Assembly (NCBI GenBank): GCA_949751835.1
Contig: CATKHK010000002.1
Coordinates: 124,001 to 188,000, forward strand
Origin: Blepharisma japonicum
Taxonomy: Eukaryota; Ciliophora; Heterotrichea; Heterotrichida; Blepharismidae
Length of the DNA stretch: 64,000 bases
Reading direction: 5' to 3'
A program made the position numbers and the translations under genes. Positions 54,443 to 64,000 of the stretch are shown here, one piece after another. Position 1 is the first letter of the stretch, and each line of letters opens with the position of its first letter. Below the pieces are notes generated by a model. That model was given only the letters and a program-made list of their open reading frames with translations. It ran no database searches and was not told the DNA's origin.

Positions 54443-55252
54443 TTAAGATATTAGCTGGGCAAATTGCGCTTCATTATAATCAGTCTCCAAAAGATTAAGA
54501 ACCATTTGATTAGCTTTTTCCTCAACTGCGTGTTCTTCTTGCTGTTGCTTTATCTTCTCTAAAAGATTATAATCATCATTTATCGCTTTATTTACACCAA
54601 GACTAATTGCCTCAACATTTAAATCATCAGGTCTTCATTTAAATGAAATTTCTGGTAGTTGTGGGATAGACGCTTGAACTCTTTTTAAACTTTCCTTAAT
54701 TTGGTTAGAAAAATCAATAATCTTTTTGCCGTCTTCAAGTGGATAAAAAGTATTGACAACATTTATTACATAATTTGGATCCATATTTGGCGTGCTTGGC
54801 ATATACATCTGCAATTTTTTGTCTTTTTTTACATAAGATTTTGCAAGAGATATAAGGACACTCTTGTCTGGGCTTGGAATTTGTTTAACTTGGGACTTAA
54901 TAAGCAAGCTTTTTGAGCCAACAGTTAGTTCGTCAAGGAAATTTGGGGTAAAAAATCCAGCGTCAGGCAAAAAGTACCCGTGCTCTTGAAGCTTTTTGTA
55001 GACGGCGTCTTTAGTAAGTTTGAGTCTTCTGAAGTAATCTGTGAAGTCTATAAGGAGGGTGGAATCATAAATATGTCTAATTCTCTTTAAATGGAAAAAT
55101 TCATGTAAAGTTTTGATTTGAACTTCGTCCCAGATGTAGTCTTGAGCAGATTCAACGTATTTGCCGAGAGCTTTATTTATTTCAAACCTAACCATTTTGG
55201 AGACGTCATCCCTGAAGGTGTGTAAAAAGCTTTTCAATTCTTCGCTGTTCAT
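54443..55252 (-). CDS. Hypothetical helical protein
   Basis: 269 residues, extended past one TGA (Trp near 54635) to TAA. Mostly helical with Leu and Lys rich segments (SEELKSFLHTFRDDVSKM, LTKDAVYKKLQEHGYFLP, a TPNFLDELTVGSKSLL stretch) and an acidic coiled C-terminus (IKQQQEEHAVEEKANQM). No domain recognised. The C-terminal extension beyond the TGA has normal coding character, supporting the reading. Confidence 0.8.
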
Positions 55253-55627
55253 TTATATTTATAAAAGCCCCTCTCGAAAAAAAAATTATAAAATAAAAAA
55301 TAAGGGGAATAATTGCATAATATAATATTAGCTTCTTAGTAATAAAAAGCTCAAAAAATTGATTTTAAGCCTGCCCTATTTTTATATAATATTTTACTTA
55401 ATACTAAAAGGCAAGTCGATTCGTGGGTTATGATTTATACTATATAATTTTTGCTTGATAAATACTTTTTTACATTAAATTCAGATTACATATTCACATG
55501 CTGTGATACCCTAGATTTGCTTTTCAATTACGAATTTCCTTTTTCTTCTGCTAATACTTATTTTTATTATATGGCAAAACCCTTTTTAACATTTCCCATC
55601 ATGCTAATTTATAAGTAAAAATTCAAT
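55253..55627. other. Intergenic region between divergent genes
   Basis: 375 bases, AT-rich. It probably holds promoters for both neighbours. Nothing specific recognised. Confidence 0.6.
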
Positions 55628-58090
55628 ATGAACAAAGAAGAGCCTCGAGCTTTTAAAGTTTACGTTAGAATCCGCCCTCCATCAGAAAGAGAGCTTTTCC
55701 TAAAACAAATATCTCGCGAGCACTATCTTCGGGTCCAAGATGAAGTGGTAAAACCTCCATAGATTTGGATAAAAGAACAACGGAGCTCAATGGCGAAAGA
55801 ATACAACTATAGTTTTGATGGAGTTTTTACAGAGTCTCACAATAACTCAATAGTCTATACTGAGTCAGTTAGCTTGTTAGTTAGCCAAGTATTACAAGGA
55901 TTTAATGCTACAACGTTTGCATATGGGACAACCGGAGCAGGCAAAACTCATACAATGTTTGGTAATATGATGCTTGAAGGTGTAACAGAATCAGGAATCC
56001 TATATTTAGCTTTAGAAGACTGTTTTTCACAAATAGAAGCAAAGAGATCAGATTTTATACTGAAATTAAGCTATCTGGAAATCTATAACGAGCACGTTAT
56101 TGACCTATTAGACACCACTGGGAAATCGAATAATTTACTTATTGTTGAAGACCCAATAAAAGGCATTGTAGTGCCTGAATTATTAGAATACCAGATCAGC
56201 AATTTGCAGGATGCCCATGAGTTGATTGTGAAAGGGAATCAGCAGAGAACCATGGCGTCTACAGCAATAAATCAATTTTCCACTAGGTCGCATGCTGTAC
56301 TGAGGATTACAATAGAACAGAGGGCAAGAGAACGAAATATTATTGAAGAAGTGGCTAATTCAAAGCTATCTTTAATAGATTTAGCAGGAAGTGAAAGAGG
56401 AGCAGCCACTGAGAACCGTGGGCAAAGAATGGTAGAAGGAGCCAATATAAATCGCTCCTTATTAGCTCTTGGAAACTGCATCAATATTTTAACTGACTCA
56501 AAAAACAAAGGAAAATATGTCCCTTATCGAGATTCCAAACTGACAAGAATTCTTAAAGATTCACTTGGAGGAAATACCAAAACGATAATGATCGCTTGTA
56601 TCTCGCCTTCCACTATTCAGTTTGAAGAAACTATGAACACCCTAAAATATGCAGAAAGAGCTAGGAATATAAAAAATGATGCAGTCAGAAATATAAAAGA
56701 AGTAGAAGCACATGTCTCTGAATATAAAGAAATCATACAATCTCTAAGGCAAGAAATAGAATTTCTAAAGGTGCAGTTAAATAGACATGAAGAGTCTCCA
56801 AAGCAGTCACACCAAACTGAACAAACAAGCGCGAAATCACCTATCAGAAGAGTCCGAACCCAAGCTGAGAATTCAAATCTGAGCTTGGATGACTCAGAAT
56901 TTGACGTTTTTTCTAAGCGACTGCTAGCTAACTTTGAAGAGCACTGAGAAATAAAAAACAGCATAAAAGAAATTGATATGCTAAACCAAGAAAACAACGA
57001 AAAACTTAAACAATATATGGGTCAGTCTGAATCAGGAATATTCAATAGAAATATGAAAGAGATCAGAAGTGAGCTGCAAGCTCTTCAACAAAACATAAAA
57101 GAAAATGAAGATATGAGAAATGAGCTCTTAGAAAGCTTGTACTCCAATTTAAAAGTTAAGACTGAGCTGCAAAATTCTATTGGCAATATGAAAGTTGACA
57201 AAAAAAGAGAAATTCTTGAACTGCAAATTGCATTGAGAAACCTAAAGCTGGAAAAGCTAGATCTGCATATACAAAATACACAAATAAAACAAGAAGCTTT
57301 AAAGGTAAAGCAAGAAAGTGAAGCAAAAGACAAAATAATTTCACAAATGAAAAATGAATTGGATACAATGAAAAAGCAGCTCACAAAGCAAGCTGCGCTG
57401 CCTCGTAGGAAAGATATTTCTCATAGTGCTTCTACAAATTCATTCCACAAAGCAGATGATTACCCAAAGCTCCAAAATGACTTATCGCAAGAGTTCGTTA
57501 CAAGCTTTGGATATGTCTCATCACCCAAGACGCAAAAAATAATAAAATTGTCTGGCCTTGATGAAGCCCGAAGAGCACGAAAACTTGAGCTGCAAAGTTT
57601 GTCTTCTTCAAAAAAGAATATAAAGCACCAAAATAGCTATATACCGAACCATCCTGGGGATATTGATGAAGTTCCTGATAAAAAAGTTGAAGTAATTCGA
57701 TCTTCGTCAGTATCTGGAGGCAGACCAATGAGTTCTAAGCTGGATTCTAGTAAAAATTCAAAAAAGGGGACAGTGGTGCATACTTCGGTTAGAGGAGTTT
57801 TCAGTAATTTGCAAAAAGCAAATGAAAGGTTTTTGAGTGCTGACAGAAGAAGAGTCACTCCTAAAGAGGAAAGGCCAAAAGCAGAAGACACAAAAATTAT
57901 TACAATAGCTAAAGAGAAAACAGGGAAAGAAATAAAGAAAAAAGAAGAGGTAGCCAAAATGAACTTGAGCAAGCTGGCAAAAAGTTTAAATCAGAGAATT
58001 TTGACAGCTGAGGAAGCAGCAGAAATTGTAAGACAGCAATGAAGGAAAAAGCCGACACCACTTGTTAAAATATCACTGTCGAAAATGTAA
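55628..58090 (+). CDS. Kinesin-8-like motor protein
   Basis: 815 residues with one 15-nt intron (55748-55762) and TGA as Trp. The N-terminal motor domain (about 1-345) is complete: VYVRIRPPS, P-loop FAYGTTGAGKTHTM (about 90), switch 1 NQFSTRSHAV, switch 2 LSLIDLAGSERG, and INRSLLALGNCI with SKLTRILKDSLGGNTKT and the neck. The GTTGAGKTHTM form of the P-loop and the neck sequence fit the kinesin-8 family (KIF18/KIF19), plus-end motors that limit microtubule and cilium length. The rest is coiled coil (about 380-500) and a basic Ser-rich tail with possible microtubule binding. Without the intron the first 40 residues would be lost. Confidence 0.92.
55748..55762 (+). other. 15-nt intron, kinesin gene
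   Basis: Reads GTAAAACCTCCATAG, phase 0 with in-frame TAG. Removal joins VQDEV to IWIKEQRSS. It is the only one of the twelve without A at position 10 (it has C). Confidence 0.85.
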
Positions 58091-58225
58091 AATAGAGGAA
58101 GGCTATGGTTTTTTGTTTAAAATTTAAAATAAATCAGTTGCATATATCAATAATATATAATCAATTTCATATTAAAAATCCTATTTTGAATATATTGTTT
58201 AGAAATTATTTAATATAAATTAAGA

Positions 58226-58960
58226 ATGAGCATAGAAGAAAAAAGTGTGGCTCGTCTACTTAAAGAAGTTAAAGAACTTCAATCAATCCTAAAAATGAGA
58301 ATTCGGATTGAAGGCCCTAAAAATAAGATTTTTGAACAGTTAACTCTTCGAATAGATTCACTAGCCAAATTCGAAGAACAAGCTATTTCTGAAATAAATT
58401 ACACAAAAGAACTAGAAGAAGAGGTTCTTCGTTTAAGGAAAACATGTGATAAGTTTTCCGAGCTTTCAAGCTCTGTACAGCTGCTTCATGAAAATTTTAA
58501 AGAAGAAATCAAAAATTTGACAAATGATAAAAATCAATTGACAAATGAAAATTCACAGCTGAAGTCTTCAATTCAAGCTGCAAATGCACAAATTAGTGTT
58601 TTAAGCAAAGAAATCGCAGTATTGAAAGAAGAAAATAAAAATCAAAAAGATCAATGGGATAGAGATCGAGCTATTTTTGCTCAAGAACAAATTGGGAAAA
58701 AGGCCCAGGAGCAAAAACTATTACGCGCTTTGGATAAATTGGAACGAATAAAGAAATCTAAAACTCAAGAAGATAAAAGCATGATGGATGAGTACATGAA
58801 TCTAAAGAGAAGTTTAGAAGAAATGCAAAATAGGGTTAGTGAGCAAGAAGAATTTGAAGACATCATAAGGGAAAAGGACGAGCAGATCGAAGCTCTGAAG
58901 AGAAAGTGTCGATTATTTGAAAAAGAATTAAGCCTAAGAGAAGATGAAGAAGAGTTTTAA
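58226..58960 (+). CDS. Coiled-coil protein, unknown
   Basis: 244 residues that are almost wholly helical coiled coil, with regular Leu heptads and high Lys and Glu (LLKEVKELQSILKMRI, ELEEEVLRLRKTCDKF, DEQIEALKRKCRLFEKEL). No other domain. It ends only 28 bases before the convergent stop of the B-box gene. A cytoskeletal or scaffolding role is likely for such a protein but is not shown. Confidence 0.82.
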   Translation: MSIEEKSVARLLKEVKELQSILKMRIRIEGPKNKIFEQLTLRIDSLAKFEEQAISEINYTKELEEEVLRLRKTCDKFSELSSSVQLLHENFKEEIKNLTNDKNQLTNENSQLKSSIQAANAQISVLSKEIAVLKEENKNQKDQWDRDRAIFAQEQIGKKAQEQKLLRALDKLERIKKSKTQEDKSMMDEYMNLKRSLEEMQNRVSEQEEFEDIIREKDEQIEALKRKCRLFEKELSLREDEEEF

Positions 58961-58988
58961 ACTGTTTTATTAAGTAGATTAATTATTA

Positions 58989-61900
58989 TTAGCCTATTGG
59001 GTTTGAAGGGGCTTGCCCAATTTCAATTCCTTGAATTTTTTCAAATTTCTTGTCATCTAAACCAAATTTATAAAATCCGTCTGTATTCAAAAATCCGACA
59101 TAAATCGATCCTTGCCTATAAGCTCTATAAGTTTGTTCTGGATTATTGCTTAGGTTTGATATAGCAACTTTTTTCCAATTATTTTCATCTCCTACTTCAC
59201 TCTCATATATGGCTCCACTGCTTTCAATAAGGAAGAGTCTAAATATTCCTGAAACCAAGATTTTGTTCCCTCCGCTTCTTACTAAGAGACTTGATATTTC
59301 AGTATAGCTGTTTTGAATAATATTATAGCTGTACAACTTTGAATAATTGAATCCTGTAATTATAATATTTTGCTTATAAACTATGCAAGAGCATCTTCTT
59401 GATGGCGCTGGGAGAGGATTTAGCTTAATCCACTTATTTTCCACCAAATCATACACCTCAGCCAAAGCGAGGTCTTTTTTGTTATCTGAGCCACCAAACA
59501 CGTAAACGTTGTTCTGATAATATACTGATCCTGCTTTATTGCAGGGCGTTCCTGAAGGAAGCACTCGAACATTATACTTGGAATCAATGATACATGTAAT
59601 TCCAGAGAGAGGGTTCCAATTTCCAAAGCAGAATAACTCAAAATTAGGAAGTTGAGTAATACTTGTAAAGCAGCACAATGGCTCAGGAGTATCAATATAC
59701 ACAAAATCACGCTTCTGCTGCTCTGAGTCAAAAATTATTAATTTAGTTTTCGTTTTTTCTCTTTCCGTTAGATAAATATACTTATCTGCATAAAAGTTGT
59801 ACTCATATTCCTTCATTTTCACCATTTCATAGAAAATATGAGACCTTTTCATCATTTCTTCATATTTCGCAACAATTCCTATAAAGCGATTTGTATAATC
59901 ATTAAATGTTTTAGCAATTTCTCCGCTTAAGTCACAAAGACACTTTGATCCTTCACTCTTTGAGTATAAATAAGAAACACTCTCGTATTCTTTTGTAAGC
60001 TTTTCCAATCTGCTATATAAATTCTGTATCTCAATTTTCTGCTGAGCTATTTCGTCAAAAAATGACCATGTTATGCATTCTTGATTCATTTCAGCAAATA
60101 TAATGCTGCTTGCAAGCTTATCAAGCTCATTTTCAAAAATTACGAGGTCTCGTATTTTTAGTCCAAACATTTTAAGCTGTTCGTCTTCTGAAGTCACACA
60201 CATGATACTTTTCTTCAACTTGCCAAAAGGATCAGTCGACGTAACATTATTGCCTTCTGGGAGTGCCAAGGATATTTGATTGACTTTTTCAATGAACTCT
60301 TGCTTTATATTTTCAATTTTTTCATCTTGTTTTACAATTCCTTGCTTAATCTCAGCTTCTTCAACAGTCAAAGTTACAAGAGATGCGTCAATTAGCTCCT
60401 TATACTTCTTCATTTCATTAGTATTGAAACTGATTTTAGCTACCATTTCATTAAAAGATGCTGAAATTGGAGCAATAATACTGTTATAGCTCTTTAAGGT
60501 ATCAGTTTGTGCTTTAATTTCGTCCTTCATTAAATTGAACTTTTCTTGATGTTCATTTAGTTTTGCTATCTGTTCTAAGCTTTGCTGCTCAAAGGCAAGG
60601 AGCTTGTCTGATAAAACTTTGCTATTTTCTTCCTTTTGCTTATCCAAGATCTGGTAGACTTCTGCTTTAAATACTGGGATTTGACTGCTTGCCTTGTCAA
60701 TCTTTGATAAAAGACTTTCTGAAAGTTGGTTCATTATGATTGTGTCTTCTTCTCTTTGTTTTGCTAAAAATTGGTTGGTTTCTGCTCTTAAATTGGTAAT
60801 TTCTTTCATTGTGTCATTAATCATTGATACATTTCTTTCTTCTAAGCCATTTGCTCTGGATTCATTTATCTTTTTTTGGTTTTCTAAGTTTTTCTCTACT
60901 TCTCCTTTGAATAAAGCAAGTTCTTTTGATATTTGGCTTAGTGCTGAGACGTGTTGTGCATTTTGTTTATTAAGGTCTTCAGCATTTAATACTGCTTTGC
61001 CATCAAACTCTTTTAATGATTTCGAAATTAAATTTATTTGGTCACCAAGCTGTCTAACAAAGTTCATCTGTGAGTCAAAATCTGCTTTTAATTGGCCGAT
61101 TTTCTCTTTTTGATTGCCTAACCTTTGGCTTTGTAAAGAGCTAGTTTGTTCAATTGCTAAAATTTTTTCTTCTAATTGTTTGCGGTCTACTTCGCTTCTC
61201 TTGTTCAGTGACTCCCCAATTTCCCAAATTATTTTACTAATTTTTTTTTCTTGCTCTTCTAGCTTAAATTTCTGCTCTAGGCACTGCTTTTCAATTATAA
61301 GCACTTTTTCTATATTTTCTTTTCTTTCTTGCTCCTTTTGTATACCAAAAGTTCTCTCTATTTCACTTTTCATGCTCACTATTGCGTTTTCAAAGTTCTT
61401 GAACATTTGGTTTGCTTTTTCATTAGATAATTTAATATCGTTAACATTTGAGTATACTTTTTCAATTATATCACTAATAGTTACTGAGGTAGTTCCCATT
61501 CAGTCATCATGATGCTTTATAAACACTTTTTGATTTTTAACCTCTTCTTCTAAAGTGCTGATTTTTTTGCTTGAATTATTAGTGTCGTTGATGGTTGAGC
61601 GCATTATTTCATTTATGTCTTTTATAGAGACTGATGTAGCACCTACTCAGTCTTCATGCTGCTTAATTAGATCGCTGATAGTCACTGAGGTAGTTCCCAT
61701 TCAGTCGTCATGATGCTTTATAAACACTTTTTGGTTTTTGACCTCTTCTTCTAAAGTGCTGATTTTTTTATTTGAATTATTAGCATCGTTGAGGGTTGTA
61801 TGCATTATTTCATTTATGTCTTTTATCGTGCCTGATGTAGCACCCATTCATTCTTCATGCCCCTTAAGTATTTCTTTGTTTAATTTTATTTCTTCTTCTA

Positions 61901-62714
61901 CAGCACTAATTTTCCCTAAAGAATCAGTCAGATTTAAGCGCACCTTATCATTTATTTCATTAATAGCAGCTGAAGTAGTCACCATCCAATTTTCATGATT
62001 CCTCAATAATTCTTTATGCAATTTTCCTTCTTCCGCTACCGCATCTACTTTTCCAATCAGCTCATTAAAATGCCTAGTCTGTTCCTGCACAATTTGGCTG
62101 TATTCTATTGATTTTTCTGCCATAGCTTGTGAAAATTTTTCAGTTTTAGTCAATCTTTCCATTATTTCATTTACCTTAATATCAATGATATTCCCTATGA
62201 CATTTTCAATTTCTCCATCATAAATATAAGCATACTTGATCAACTTATCATACTTTACCGTCCTAGATGGTAAAAGTCCTATAAATTTGTCATGCGCGTC
62301 TCTAGGTGGTAATATCAAGCAGCTTAAAACAGGGTTGCTTTCATATTTTGATACCTGATTAGTGCCGATAACCTGAATGATGACGTTGTCTATATCTTTT
62401 ATGTCACGATCTATCTCAGCTAGCCCTTGAGTGATAATAGACTCTACGTCAACAAAATTGGCGGAGAACCTTTGGAGGATTTTGGTTTTTATCACATTAA
62501 GATCAGTTTTTTCAGAGTTTAATAATCTTATGATTACGTTTTTGGATTCTGAAATGGGCGGAGCGTGAATCCTTTCGATTTGGTGGAGCCCAGTAGCGAT
62601 TTTCATATGTTTACTCATATGAGCAGAGCACATAAAGGTGGGATTAGATGCACATCTGCAGACATGTTCTGGAGCTCGTGTACAACCACTATAGAAGCAC
62701 TGGAATTCTTCCAT
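58989..62714 (-). CDS. B-box, coiled-coil and kelch-propeller protein with internal repeats
   Basis: 1241 residues in one frame; TGA is Trp at several repeat positions. Residues 1-40 hold a Cys/His cluster of B-box type (CFYSGCTRAPEHVCRC, CSAHMSKHMK). Residues about 60-290 are helical, then a repeat block (about 290-410) carries units ending in HHDDWMGTTSVTISD, and a very long coiled coil extends to about 830. The C-terminal 300 residues look like kelch-type strands (GSVYYQNNVYVFGGSDNKK, SCIVYKQNIIITGF, GSIYVGFLNTDGFYKFGL). The B-box/coiled-coil/propeller order resembles TRIM-like scaffolds, but no RING is present. The last three features fit a cytoskeletal or signalling scaffold. Confidence 0.85.
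61490..61860 (-). repeat. 201-bp in-frame internal repeat of the B-box gene
   Basis: The DNA from about 61492 and from 61693 is nearly the same (GTTCCCATTCAGTC-TCATGATGC, then a long shared stretch). The period is 201 bases or 67 codons, and each unit carries a TGA Trp codon in the motif HDDWMGTTS. A more diverged unit is seen upstream to about 61980. Near-identity suggests recent duplication within the gene. Confidence 0.88.
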
Positions 62715-63005
62715 TTATTAAATCTACAAACAGCTTTAAGGATTTTGTATAAGGAGATGAGATTTGCCCTTATATGGATAGATTAACTTCCAATCTTCAA
62801 ATCCTTTTTATTATTTTCTTATTTAATTAATTATTATATATTTTTATTAAAAAATTATAATAATTATACAACATTATATTTTGATAAAAATTGAAATACT
62901 AAAACAATGAAAAATAATCCAGGACAGGGTAAATTAGATAGCATCTTGAATCTGAGTATCAAATGCTAATAAATGCATCTCTTTCCATCAATTTACTCTT
63001 TGTCT
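62715..63005. other. Intergenic region
   Basis: 290 bases between two minus-strand genes. AT-rich, presumably with the B-box gene promoter. Nothing recognised. Confidence 0.55.
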
Positions 63006-63824
63006 TTACTGCAAATTTCTTTTTAATTTAATTTCTTTAGAATTAGTCTCAGATCAATCTGAATTTTCAACTTTGTATCATTCAAAGAGAGCAGTTATCA
63101 TCTTCTTCGCTTTAGATGGTTTTTGAGTATTAGATTTATTACTGGAAATTTTTATTTTTAGATCTTCATCACACCATTGTTGAGCTCGCTGGATTAATAA
63201 TTGTGCTATAGCATTATTATGACTAATTTTAGCACCTCTATTCTCAAAATTTTTAGCTTCCTGTCGCTTTGTTGAATTAATCGTTTTCACATCAGCATCT
63301 GGTGCAGAGTTCTTGCTTTGAGAAGGTAGCTTAGCTTGAATACAACTCATTAAGATTTCAGAGTAGTTTGGTATCTTTAAAATCTTTTTATTTTGCAGCT
63401 TGTTTAAAATTTTGCTCATTTTTGATGGCTCTCCTATAGGCTGTTTTCCAAAGGGTTTATCTTTTATAAATCCATATTTTTCATTGTTCATGAGGATTTC
63501 ACTCATTACTTCAGCCAGTTTTTCGATTTTTGGTTTCTTATTAACTAATTCCTCTTTTTCATCAGACTTCTCCTCTTCATTATCTTCTTCTATACCTATT
63601 TCATTTTGTTTATTTTGATCCAAAGCCAGTCTATTTAAAAATTCAGCTTTATTATGAGATTCTTTGACTGTTTGCTCGTATTTATTTGAAAATTTTATAA
63701 GAGCTTCTCAATCTTCACTTGTCAGTTTTCTAGGTAAGCTATTGGAAACTTTGAAATAAAGATTTGGAGCAGCTGCGGACTGAAATTTGAACATTCTCTC
63801 ATTTTTATTATTTCTCGCAGACAT
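63006..63824 (-). CDS. Hypothetical charged protein
   Basis: 272 residues after extending in both directions past TGA codons read as Trp. The start is ATG 63824 (MSARNNKNERMFKFQ) and the stop TAA at 63006. It has an acidic stretch (EEDNEEEKSDEKEE), then a basic Lys-rich region and a helical part (NNAIAQLLIQRAQQWCDEDL). No domain is recognised. The acidic/basic composition is common in nuclear proteins, but no nuclear function can be inferred. Confidence 0.75.
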
Positions 63825-64000
63825 TTTATTAGCAAGGGGCCATTCGAAATTTAAATTATTGCTACAATTGTTTAGCAGCTGAAGCAATGTCCCTTTAATA
63901 TTTATGATTACACAAAGAATTTCAGAATATGCTATTAATTTATTTGGCTTTTCTCATTGCTTCTTGCATCGCTGAATGAATTATTCCTAGCACTGCAAAA

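Noticed and set aside
1-64000. tRNA, rRNA, CRISPR or telomere repeats
   Set aside because: I looked for typical tRNA box sequences, repeat-spacer patterns and telomere-like short tandem repeats by eye and saw none; a covariance-model search would be decisive.

Overview
This window looks like macronuclear DNA of a heterotrich ciliate, most likely Blepharisma or a close relative. Three things point there. First, TGA is read as tryptophan. In-frame TGA falls where the protein family demands Trp, for example LTGTP-preceding W in the RAD5 helicase, the IWD of the ARF G3 motif and the W of PW in the DHHC proteins, while every gene I traced ends in TAA or TAG. Second, twelve introns are each exactly 15 nt, starting GTA and ending TAG or CAG. 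Third, the DNA is AT-rich and gene spacing is often tiny, down to 11 nt. Most genes look split if the standard code is used; reading TGA as W and removing 15-nt introns makes each one a single frame whose length divides by three.

Layout. Bases 1-4915 hold a tandem array of four DHHC-palmitoyltransferase-like genes whose catalytic Cys is replaced by Trp or Phe in all three copies where it is visible. Bases 5359-14584 hold a RAD5/HLTF-type helicase, two small or coiled-coil genes, an F-x-P repeat protein and three C2H2 zinc-finger paralogues, one of them cut by a local duplication. A 3.3 kb gene-poor stretch follows. Bases 17859-33796 are dense with recognisable genes: a WBP2-like GRAM protein, a C2-like coiled-coil protein, a RAP1-like BRCT-Myb protein, a lone NAD-binding domain, a TUL1-like RING ligase, seipin, a UBA protein, a TMEM135-like protein, CFAP410 and a large ABCA transporter. 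Bases 33797-36258 are mostly empty and contain a 100-N gap flanked by the same 127 bases on both sides, so probably an assembly join. A tubulin cofactor C gene follows.

Bases 37430-51790 are the most striking part: an old direct tandem duplication of a block carrying ADP/ATP carrier (-), beta-propeller protein (+), receptor (-), ARF-like GTPase (+) and RNase H-fold protein (-). The two copies have decayed in a complementary way. The left copy keeps the propeller gene and has only scraps of the receptor and RNase H genes. The right copy keeps receptor and RNase H and has only a scrap of the propeller gene. ARF and carrier survive in both, but the second carrier and both ARFs have lost residues diagnostic for activity.

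Bases 52060-63824 hold an ARID-JmjC protein without visible iron ligands, an unknown gene, a kinesin-8-like motor, a coiled-coil gene, a B-box/coiled-coil/kelch protein with an internal 67-residue repeat, and a final unknown gene. Many recognisable products belong to cilia and microtubules (CFAP410, kinesin-8, TBCC) or to membranes and lipids (seipin, ABCA, TMEM135, DHHC-like). No viral, transposon, CRISPR, rRNA or tRNA feature was recognised.
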